Shown: in pieces, positions 28,352 to 34,742 of the stretch
Layout of the letters: every line of letters begins with the position of its first letter
How positions within the stretch are numbered: position 1 is the stretch's first letter
Source of the DNA: Paenibacillus silagei
GTDB taxonomy: Bacteria > Bacillota > Bacilli > Paenibacillales > Paenibacillaceae
Length of the DNA: 64,000 nucleotides
Direction: 5' to 3'
NCBI RefSeq assembly: GCF_017874735.1
Contig: NZ_JAGGLV010000005.1
Location: 186,001-250,000 of the forward strand
Program-made: the position numbers and the translations under genes
The notes under the pieces: model-generated
Told to the model about the DNA's origin: nothing
The model's database searches: none
What the model saw: the letters and a program-made list of their open reading frames with translations, nothing else

Positions 28352-28993
28352 TTACTTGCCTTGAATCTCCTTGAACTTCGCTACATACTGAGCAGCAAGC
28401 TCTGTGATCTGGTCATAGCGGCCTTCCTTGGCCGGTGCGGTCAGGTTGCCGCCGATGCCGACAGCGATGCAGCCATTCTTGATCCATTGCTCCATATTGT
28501 TCAGATCCACGCCGCCGGTAGGCATAATGTTGACATGCGGCATCGGCCCCTTAACCGCCTTGACATAGTCCGGTCCGAACGCACTGCCAGGGAACAGCTT
28601 CAGCACATCCACACCCAGCTTAAGGGCTTCCTTCATCTCATTCAGCGTCATGCAGCCCGGCATGTAAGGAATGCCGTACAGATTACACATCTTAGCAGTA
28701 TCCTCTTCAAAAGACGGGCTGACCACAAATTCCGAACCAGCCAGAATAGCTATTCTTGCCGTCAGCGGATCAAGCACAGTACCGGCACCAATCACGGCGC
28801 GGCCCCCGTATTCTTCCACCAAGCGCTTGATCGCCACTTCGGCTCCCGGAGTCGTGAAGGTCACTTCGATATTGTTCAGTCCGCCCTCGATACAAGCCAC
28901 CGACATGGCATAAGCATCATCGGCATTATCCGCGCGGATAACGGCTACTACGCCAACAGAGGTAATATTCTGTAATACTTTAATTTTCTTCAT
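28352..28993 (-). CDS. eda: 2-dehydro-3-deoxyphosphogluconate (KDPG) aldolase
   Basis: A 213-residue class I aldolase that splits KDPG to pyruvate and glyceraldehyde 3-phosphate. Motifs: VGVVAVIRADNADDAYAMSV, the glutamate strand IEVTFTTPGAEVAIKRL, IGAGTVLDPLTARIAILAG and the Schiff-base lysine region DVLKLFPGSAFGPDYVKAVK, then MPTGGVDLNN. It is divergent from kdgK, so kinase and aldolase make a two-step route from ketodeoxygluconate (from pectin, alginate or glucuronides). RBS AGAGAGGAAG precedes the ATG. Confidence 0.95.
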   Translation of the reverse strand: MKKIKVLQNITSVGVVAVIRADNADDAYAMSVACIEGGLNNIEVTFTTPGAEVAIKRLVEEYGGRAVIGAGTVLDPLTARIAILAGSEFVVSPSFEEDTAKMCNLYGIPYMPGCMTLNEMKEALKLGVDVLKLFPGSAFGPDYVKAVKGPMPHVNIMPTGGVDLNNMEQWIKNGCIAVGIGGNLTAPAKEGRYDQITELAAQYVAKFKEIQGK

Positions 28994-29039
28994 GATTGTT
29001 ACTTCCTCTCTGGTTATATATTCATAAGAATAATAATTT

Positions 29040-29057
29040 AGATAAACTAATTTATCT
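29040..29057. promoter_or_regulatory. Palindrome upstream of eda, candidate operator
   Basis: AGATAAA-CTAA-TTTATCT is a perfect palindrome with a 4-base centre, 47 bases upstream of eda. It could be the operator of the nearby LacI-type regulator, but it lacks the central CG typical of that family. Confidence 0.35.
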
Positions 29058-29134
29058 ATTTTACTAACATCAGGCTTTATCCTTCTAATAAAATAGTAAT
29101 AACATTGCCGCTAACAGTCAATATATATTTATTC

Positions 29135-29148
29135 AGGAAGCGTTATCA
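29135..29148. promoter_or_regulatory. Possible cre (CcpA) site
   Basis: AGGAAGCGTTATCA matches 12 of 14 positions of TGWAANCGNTNWCA. Catabolite control of a ketodeoxygluconate module would be expected; the match alone is weak. Confidence 0.3.
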
Positions 29149-29248
29149 ATCCTTCGAAAATATTCAAAAACGCTTATGTATCAAGGATAAACGAATGTAT
29201 CCCCCTGTTTCCTATACAAAATAAGCCCGCAGAATGAGCATTGCTATA

Positions 29249-29277
29249 TTGTACAAAACCGTTTTATGTGATAATTT
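29249..29277 (+). promoter_or_regulatory. Promoter of kdgK with operator-like core
   Basis: TTGTAC and TAATTT are 17 bases apart. The spacer contains AAAAC-C-GTTTT, a small palindrome with central C/G as seen in LacI-family operators. Confidence 0.5.
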
Positions 29278-29402
29278 CAACTTATATTCTATTCCAAACC
29301 ATAAACTAGGATCTAATTATACCCCTGCTATGCTTCCGAAGCGAGTTTTGCGAAGAAGACGCAAGGAGTGTATGCTATCAAAACTTTTAGGAGGAACTAT
29401 TC

Positions 29403-30356
29403 ATGAATAAACAGCTGGATGCAGTCACCTTCGGGGAGCCGATGGCTATGTTCTACGCCAATGAAGCCGGCCCCCTGCATGAGGTCACTTCCTTTTCCAA
29501 GGCGCTGGCAGGTGCGGAGAGCAATGTAGCCACCGGATTATCACGGCTGGAGCATCTGACCGGTTATGTGACCAAGCTTGGCGAAGACAACTTTGGCCAG
29601 TTCATCACCTCGGCGCTGAACAAGGAGAAGATCGATACCGCGAGCATCACAACGACCAAGGAATTCTCCACGGGCATGCTGATCAAATCCAAGGTACTCA
29701 CTGGAGATCCCAAGGTGGAGTATTTCCGCAAAAATTCCGCCGCCTCCAAGCTGAGTCTCGCCGACTTCGATGAAGATTACTTCGCTTCCGCAGGCCATCT
29801 GCATGTGACCAGCATCTCTTCCGCACTCTCGGCTTCGTGTCACGAGTTCTCGCTGCATGCCATGGAGTTCATGAAGCTGCGCGGCAAGACCGTATCACTG
29901 GACCCGAATCTGCGCCCGACCCTGTGGCCAGACACCGAAACTATGGTTAATACGATCAACGATCTGGCTACCCGCTGCGACTGGTTCCTGCCCGGACACG
30001 GAGAAGGCAAGATTCTCACCGGTCTTGAGACTCCGGAGGAGATTGCCGGGTACTACCTGGAGCGCGGCGTATCCCTTGTAGTGATTAAGCTCGGTCCTGA
30101 GGGCGCTTACTACAAGACCTCTGCTGGTGAAGAAGGTTATGTGGACGGCTTCAAGGTCGAGCAGGTTGTCGATACGGTCGGTGCCGGAGACGGCTTCGCG
30201 GTTGGGGTGATCAGCGCTATGCTGGAGAAGCTCAGCGTAGCAGAAGCCGTGAAGCGCGGCAATGCGATCGGCGCACTCGCCGTGATGTCGCCTGGCGATA
30301 TGGATGGCCTTCCCACCCGTGCCCGGCTGGAGGAGTTCATGAGCGCAGGCGTATAG
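29403..30356 (+). CDS. kdgK: 2-keto-3-deoxygluconate kinase (PfkB family)
   Basis: A 317-residue ribokinase-like sugar kinase. It begins with the substrate strand VTFGEPMAMFYANEAGPLHE, has the N-terminal GG-like region ALAGAESNVATGLSRL, and the C-terminal PfkB signature VVDTVGAGDGFAVGVISAML, which includes the catalytic Asp. Pairing with eda makes ketodeoxygluconate the likely substrate. ATG follows TTAGGAGGAACTATTC. A strong terminator follows the gene. Confidence 0.93.
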   Translation: MNKQLDAVTFGEPMAMFYANEAGPLHEVTSFSKALAGAESNVATGLSRLEHLTGYVTKLGEDNFGQFITSALNKEKIDTASITTTKEFSTGMLIKSKVLTGDPKVEYFRKNSAASKLSLADFDEDYFASAGHLHVTSISSALSASCHEFSLHAMEFMKLRGKTVSLDPNLRPTLWPDTETMVNTINDLATRCDWFLPGHGEGKILTGLETPEEIAGYYLERGVSLVVIKLGPEGAYYKTSAGEEGYVDGFKVEQVVDTVGAGDGFAVGVISAMLEKLSVAEAVKRGNAIGALAVMSPGDMDGLPTRARLEEFMSAGV

Positions 30357-30420
30357 CCAAAGAGCAGGTGCTCTGCTGCCGGCAGAGCCAGGCTTCAGCA
30401 TGAACACACATTAGCACAGC

Positions 30421-30464
30421 AAAAAGGGTGTCCCTGAGCCGACAGACGGCTGGGACACCCTTTT
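30421..30464 (+). terminator. Terminator of kdgK
   Basis: AAAAGGGTGTCCC and GGGACACCCTTTT with inner AGCCG/CGGCT form a perfect strong hairpin 65 bases after the stop. Confidence 0.88.
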
Positions 30465-30516
30465 GTATATGTAGCGTGAGAGAGGTGTGGCTGAATTGCA
30501 GGTAGTACAGCATGGT

Positions 30517-30571
30517 TATGGCTCAGTTATGGCTCAGTTATGGCTCAGTTATGGCTCAGTTACAGCTCAGT
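30517..30571. repeat. Tandem repeat, five 11-bp units
   Basis: Four identical TATGGCTCAGT units are followed by one variant TACAGCTCAGT. The unit is not a multiple of three and no gene covers it. Identical copies suggest recent slippage. Confidence 0.9.
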
Positions 30572-30695
30572 TACGATAAGTCAGTTTCATCCGAGCATTG
30601 TTCCTGCGAACCGGCAAGTCGTCATTCCCAGCAGTTCGCGCGGCAAAGTACATAGTCTTGCTCAATGTACATAATCCTGCTCTCAAACTATAGAC

Positions 30696-30880
30696 TTACG
30701 GACCGGAGAGCCGTTATTTGGGGAATTGCTGCACTATAGCAAGCCTAACGGACTCAGATGACGTTAAGCCGCACTTCGTGGGCATCTAGCGCCCTAAATA
30801 GCAATTTAACGGCCCACTGAGTCCGTAAAACTTACAAAACCCTTCTTTTCCGCACAATAACGTTCCCTGGGTCCGTAAAG
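30696..30880. repeat. Four-motif intergenic palindrome, same geometry as family A
   Basis: Copies start at 30696 (TTACGGACCGGAGAGCCGTT), 30746 (TAACGGACTCAGATGACGTT), 30807 (TAACGGCCCACTGAGTCCGT) and 30858 (TAACGTTCCCTGGGTCCGTA). The last two are inverted relative to the first two. Spacings are 50, 61 and 51. Confidence 0.7.
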
Positions 30881-30948
30881 CCGTGGATTCCTGAGCAGAT
30901 TTCCTATATGTTGTCACCAAGATGGACCTTTCGCCGCCCCGACCTGCT

Positions 30949-31974
30949 CTATTCCGGCTTAGCCGGCGGCTGCACCGACTCCCCCTGCTGCAAGGAAGGC
31001 GGGAACCTGTAGGTGATGGGCATCGCGCTGTCCGCATCGTTGATCAAAGAGAGCATGATCTTGGCCGCCTGCATCCCCATCTCGTAAGCCGGCTGGCGGA
31101 TCGTTGTAATATCAGGATTATAGATCCGGGCGAATTCGGCATCGTCAATGCCGATGACCGACAACTGGCCGGGGATCGCAATGGCATTGCGGTTCGCATA
31201 TTTAAGAATTTCGCCCAGCACCAGATCATTGGCGGCAAGCAGCGCTGTTGGAGGCTCGGGAAGCTGCAGCAGCTCGTCCAGTGCAGATGCGATGTCTTCG
31301 CGTGACACACTTCGCATATACGAACCCAGCAGCGGCAGACCCGCTTCCTCCATCGCTTTTTTGTACCCGCTCATTCGCTCTTTGCGCGGGGTAATCGCAT
31401 GTACGCCAAGCGGCAGGGATAGAATAGCAATCGCTTCATGGCCGTGGCCGGTCAGCTCCCGGATAGCCGTCTTCACCGCCATCTCGTTATCCAGCAGCAG
31501 GCTCTGGGTCGTGATCCCGTCAACCAGCCGGTCCATGAAGACCAGCGGATATTCCGCTTCAATTAATCTGGTGTAAGGCGCAGGCTGATCTCCCGCCGGA
31601 AAAATAATCAGGCCATCCACCTGACGGGCGACCAGCGTCTCCACATAAGTATTCTCCTTATCGGCATTCTCGTCCGAGTTGCAGATGATCACCTGAATCC
31701 CATGGCGCTGCAGCTCATTCTCAATGGCCCGGATACACTGAATGGACAGCGAATAATCTATATTGGCCACAATAATGCCAACCATATGCGTGCGGTTCTG
31801 CTTGAGACTGCGGGCAAGTCCGTTGGGCTGGTAATTCAGCTCATCGATAACCTCGGCAATGCGGTTTTTGGTCGCCTCACTCATATACTTGAACCGTTTA
31901 TTTAAAAATTGCGAGACTGTGCTTTTCGATACGCCCGCTTTCTTAGCCACATCCTCAATAGTCAGCTTCTTCAT
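30949..31974 (-). CDS. LacI-family regulator, probable KdgR
   Basis: A 341-residue LacI/GalR transcription factor. The helix-turn-helix is at residues about 3-27 (LTIEDVAKKAGVSKSTVSQF), with hinge YQPNGLARSLKQNRTHMVGI. The periplasmic-binding-like effector domain follows (IIVANIDYSLSIQCI, VDGLIIFPAG, PTALLAANDLVLGEILKYAN, VIGIDDAEFARIYNPDITTI). It lies beside kdgK and eda, so control of that module is likely; the effector may be ketodeoxygluconate or its phosphate. An AAGTAAAC/GTTTACTT palindrome just upstream could mean autoregulation. Confidence 0.88.
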   Translation of the reverse strand: MKKLTIEDVAKKAGVSKSTVSQFLNKRFKYMSEATKNRIAEVIDELNYQPNGLARSLKQNRTHMVGIIVANIDYSLSIQCIRAIENELQRHGIQVIICNSDENADKENTYVETLVARQVDGLIIFPAGDQPAPYTRLIEAEYPLVFMDRLVDGITTQSLLLDNEMAVKTAIRELTGHGHEAIAILSLPLGVHAITPRKERMSGYKKAMEEAGLPLLGSYMRSVSREDIASALDELLQLPEPPTALLAANDLVLGEILKYANRNAIAIPGQLSVIGIDDAEFARIYNPDITTIRQPAYEMGMQAAKIMLSLINDADSAMPITYRFPPSLQQGESVQPPAKPE

Positions 31975-32008
31975 TGATCCCGCTCCACTCTTCGATATCG
32001 AACTCCAG

Positions 32009-32033
32009 AAGTAAACATAAATCAGGTTTACTT
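32009..32033. promoter_or_regulatory. Inverted repeat upstream of the LacI-type gene
   Basis: AAGTAAAC-N9-GTTTACTT is a perfect 8-base inverted repeat, 35 bases before the start codon; it is a possible autoregulatory operator. Confidence 0.4.
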
Positions 32034-32166
32034 AGAGATATTATCAAAAAGTATAGCTTTTTTTTAGTAAATTATCTATAGGGAATGGAATGAAGCAGCA
32101 GACAGAAAAAGAGAACCCCGTAGCCTCACCAGGATTCCTCTATTAGATGCTGCAAACACTGAACGC

Positions 32167-33312
32167 TCACTTCCCTGTCTTAGCGGGATCAATCTGCTGT
32201 CCGTGTTCCTGATAAAACCATTCATAATACCACTGCTGGCCGAGGAGCAAGACGATATCCGCTTTCCGCTTCTTACCGTTCACTTCATAAATAGCTGTCT
32301 GCTGCTGGCCTTGAACGTTGATGCCTATTTTGCTGCTTATATTCTGTACCGCTCCAGTAGCAAGATCGTATAATGCACCATGCATATCATAACCGTTATT
32401 ACCATTCTTCGTATAATATACAAGCAGCATCTCGCTGTTAAATTTGTCAAAAGCAATAAAAGATCTGTACACGGTATATTTGTCATCTAAGCTGCTTAAA
32501 TCCAGCAGTTCCTGCGGGGTTACTGTTTCACCTGCTGCGGCTGATTTTAAATTCAGAACAGATAACTTTTCAGGTGTCATTCCTATGCCCTTCCCCAAGG
32601 TGATCGTTCCGATACCCAGCACTACATAGTCACCTCCGTCACAGATCCCCGTAAGTTCATAATAACGCTGCGAGCCGCCAGCATATAGCGGTAAGGTATA
32701 GATCCGTTTAGCCGTAGCTTCAGATAGCTCAGACTGGCCTATTGGAGACAGATACAAGGTGTAAGGTTCCGTAGGATGGGTGTATTTGGGTTTGCTGTAA
32801 TTGACCATCGGCGGCGGCGGCGACCAGACAATCCCGGCGTTAGTCTCAACAGCACGCGCGCGCGACTTGTCTCTGTTCATCGGTAGGGGCATGTAATACT
32901 TCATTCCGCCAAGCTCGAACTCCGCAGAACCAACCGGCGGGCTGTAGGATTGCGGTGACGCTGAAGAAGCTGCGTTCGGAGATGCCGAAGGCTGGACCAC
33001 AGCCGCTCCCGAGCCAGGCTTAAAGACCGCTGCCAGCCTCCCTGCAGGATCGAGCCCGGCCCCTGGGCCAAACGGCCAGATCAGCGTGACGAGCAGCAGG
33101 ATGGCTGCCAATCCGCCAAGGGCGGCCACCCGCCCGAACGGGCGGCGTAGTCCGCTTTTGCCCGATGAGCCTTCTGCCGTAGCCTCTTCAATCCGCGCCA
33201 TGAGCTGTGGCGTGAATCCAGGCTCTGCAAGCGGGTACCGCCCGGCTTGCTTATACCAGTCCTTCTCCCCGCTCATCACCTTCACTTGCTCCTTCTCTTG
33301 TTTTGTCTTCAC
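32167..33312 (-). CDS. Membrane protein partner of ECF sigma factor (pair 3)
   Basis: A 381-residue protein with a cytosolic N-terminus of about 60 residues, one membrane helix (about 63-81, VAALGGLAAILLLVTLIWPF) and an outside domain with a Ser/Pro linker (VQPSASPNAASSASPQSYSP). The outside domain has repeated beta-strand-like segments (YTLYLSPIGQ, RYYELTGICDGGDYVVLGIG). Its start overlaps the sigma gene by four bases. I infer an anti-sigma factor; there is no zinc motif and the family is not recognised. Confidence 0.75.
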   Translation of the reverse strand: MKTKQEKEQVKVMSGEKDWYKQAGRYPLAEPGFTPQLMARIEEATAEGSSGKSGLRRPFGRVAALGGLAAILLLVTLIWPFGPGAGLDPAGRLAAVFKPGSGAAVVQPSASPNAASSASPQSYSPPVGSAEFELGGMKYYMPLPMNRDKSRARAVETNAGIVWSPPPPMVNYSKPKYTHPTEPYTLYLSPIGQSELSEATAKRIYTLPLYAGGSQRYYELTGICDGGDYVVLGIGTITLGKGIGMTPEKLSVLNLKSAAAGETVTPQELLDLSSLDDKYTVYRSFIAFDKFNSEMLLVYYTKNGNNGYDMHGALYDLATGAVQNISSKIGINVQGQQQTAIYEVNGKKRKADIVLLLGQQWYYEWFYQEHGQQIDPAKTGK

Positions 33313-33845
33313 AGGTCTTCCTCCTTTATCGCCGTTCTCACTTTCTCTCTGGCCCGTCCGAGCCGGGATTTGACCGTTCCCTGCGCGATCCCGAGCAGAG
33401 CAGACATCTCTGCCACCGGCAGGTCCTGCTGAATATCCAGCACCAGCACCTCCCGGTACTTGTCCGGCAGCTCCATGATAATCTCCCAGATGCGGTTAGC
33501 GTATTGATTACCGATGGCCTCTTTCTCCGCAGACAGGGAGGCCCGGGTGTCCTCATGTTTGCCCAGCGGAGCGAACATCCGCCAGAAGCTGTTACGCCTT
33601 AAGCTGAATGCGGTATTGCGTGTGATGGTCAGCAGCCAGGTTTTTAGAGTAGCCTGTCCCCGGTACTTGCCGATGCTCTTGTAGGCCTTAAGAAATACCT
33701 CCTGGCTGATATCGCTGGCCTGCTCCCGGCTGCGAGTTAAGAAAAAAGCATAATTCCAAACATCCTGTCCGTAAGTCTCCATCATCTCGCGAAGCGATAC
33801 CGATGAGGCACAGGTCATGCTATACGTTAGTTCTTTACTCTGCAT
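33309..33845 (-). CDS. ECF RNA polymerase sigma factor (pair 3)
   Basis: A 178-residue ECF sigma factor. Region 2: MMETYGQDVWNYAFFLTRSR then EQASDISQEVFLKAYKSIGK and LKTWLLTITRNTAF. Region 4: IMELPDKYREVLVLDIQQDL then PVAEMSALLGIAQGTVKSRL. The ATG at 33845 follows AGGGGAG; a TTG seven codons upstream would overlap the promoter. A GGAACC-N16-GTCTTA element just upstream would place the transcript start about 15 bases before ATG. Confidence 0.92.
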   Translation of the reverse strand: MQSKELTYSMTCASSVSLREMMETYGQDVWNYAFFLTRSREQASDISQEVFLKAYKSIGKYRGQATLKTWLLTITRNTAFSLRRNSFWRMFAPLGKHEDTRASLSAEKEAIGNQYANRIWEIIMELPDKYREVLVLDIQQDLPVAEMSALLGIAQGTVKSRLGRAREKVRTAIKEEDL

Positions 33846-33866
33846 GTTCTCTCCCCTCTCACCCAA

Positions 33867-33894
33867 TAAGACTCACGCGGGCAGAAACGGTTCC
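33867..33894 (-). promoter_or_regulatory. Candidate ECF promoter (pair 3)
   Basis: GGAACC (33894-33889) and GTCTTA (33872-33867) with 16 bases between them have the classic ECF look and share the GAACC core with the element before pair 1. Confidence 0.5.
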
Positions 33895-33907
33895 CTTTTT
33901 ATAGTAT

Positions 33908-34033
33908 TGCACTTTCTGCATTAGAATTTGAAGAATCTGCTCAATTAGCCCCTGTTAGCTGAAATCAAGTGTACAAAATACAACAGATCTGACTTCCTCC
34001 TAAATTTAAGGAGCATCTAATGTACGAAGTGCA
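33908..34033. repeat. Family A intergenic element, three motif copies
   Basis: TGCACTTTCTGCA (33908, inverted type), TGTACAAAATACA (33970) and TGTACGAAGTGCA (34021). Spacings are 62 and 51, the same as the last three copies at 47.8 kb. The fourth position would fall inside the sigma gene and is absent. Confidence 0.65.
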
Positions 34034-34239
34034 ATGAAATCCAGATCCCTCGAAGGCTAAACGCTTTCAAAAATCACAGCCGTTTCCCCTTCCCGGAAGG
34101 CCCTGTCTGCACCATTCCGCAGCCCCGCAAATTGCTTAAAAAAAATACTAATAAATTATAAGAGAATAGAATGCAGGCGGGGCGTGGGATTGGCGGTTTT
34201 AAGCTCTGTTTTGAGGGGCCGTAGAGGTCTGTCTGTCTC

Positions 34240-34268
34240 TTGACTTTTCAATATATGGTATATAAAAT
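34240..34268 (+). promoter_or_regulatory. Promoter of the nrdI-nrdE-nrdF operon
   Basis: TTGACT and TAAAAT are separated by 17 bases. The first NrdR box fills the spacer. Confidence 0.7.
34246..34261. promoter_or_regulatory. NrdR box 1
   Basis: TTTCAATATATGGTAT matches the core of the NrdR consensus acaCwAtATaTwGtgt and lies between -35 and -10. Confidence 0.65.
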
Positions 34269-34277
34269 GATTAAGCA

Positions 34278-34293
34278 TTACTAAATATAGTGT
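34278..34293. promoter_or_regulatory. NrdR box 2
   Basis: TTACTAAATATAGTGT fits the NrdR consensus and is 32 bases (about three helix turns) from box 1, the expected tandem spacing, just downstream of the transcription start region. Confidence 0.7.
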
Positions 34294-34382
34294 ATATAAG
34301 AGCTAAGCCCATAAATCTAGTAAAACTGCTATTCTTCACTTGTCAAGTAGAATGGGCTACATGTTATAGGAGGTTAGGAGCC

Positions 34383-34742
34383 ATGTTGATTGCTTACGAT
34401 TCCAAGACTGGCAACGTCAGAAGATTCATTAATAAACTGAAGCTTCCGGCGGTTCAAATCGAAGAGCATATGACGATCGACGAGCCTTACGTGCTTGTTA
34501 CATACACTACCGGATTTGGACAGATTCCAGAGAAGGTGTCAACATTCCTTGAACGAAATCATTCCAGGCTCAAAGGCATCGCCGCGAGCGGCAACAAAAA
34601 CTGGGGCGAGCTATACGCGCACAGCGCAGACTTAATTGCACAGCGTTACAACGTACCGGTGGTCGGCAAGTTTGAATTGTCGGGAACCTTCGGAGATGTA
34701 CAGCGCATAAAACAGGAGGTGGACCGGGTTGCGGCATATTGA
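34383..34742 (+). CDS. nrdI: Flavodoxin-like NrdI
   Basis: A 119-residue flavodoxin-like protein that supplies the oxidant for assembling the dimanganese-tyrosyl cofactor of NrdF. The FMN phosphate loop is IAYDSKTGNVRRFI at the start, followed by VTYTTGFGQIPEKV and ASGNKNWGELYAHSADLIA. The ATG at 34383 follows AGGAGGTTAGGAG; the upstream in-frame codons cover the promoter leader. It overlaps nrdE by 14 bases. No nrdH gene is present. Confidence 0.95.
   Translation: MLIAYDSKTGNVRRFINKLKLPAVQIEEHMTIDEPYVLVTYTTGFGQIPEKVSTFLERNHSRLKGIAASGNKNWGELYAHSADLIAQRYNVPVVGKFELSGTFGDVQRIKQEVDRVAAY

Larger units (their letters stand above)
28994..29402. other. Divergent control region of eda and kdgK
   Basis: AT-rich 409-base region without a gene. 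It contains an AGATAAA/TTTATCT palindrome, a possible cre site and the kdgK promoter, each listed separately. Confidence 0.6.
30357..30948. other. Intergenic region full of repeats
   Basis: No gene. It holds the kdgK terminator, a five-unit 11-bp tandem repeat, two similar GTACATA-containing units about 20 bp apart (near 30648-30687) and a four-copy palindromic element. Confidence 0.6.

Noticed and set aside
30517..30571. Iteron or replication origin
   Set aside because: No initiator gene or DnaA boxes nearby; the 11-bp tandem lies after a metabolic gene and looks like simple slippage.
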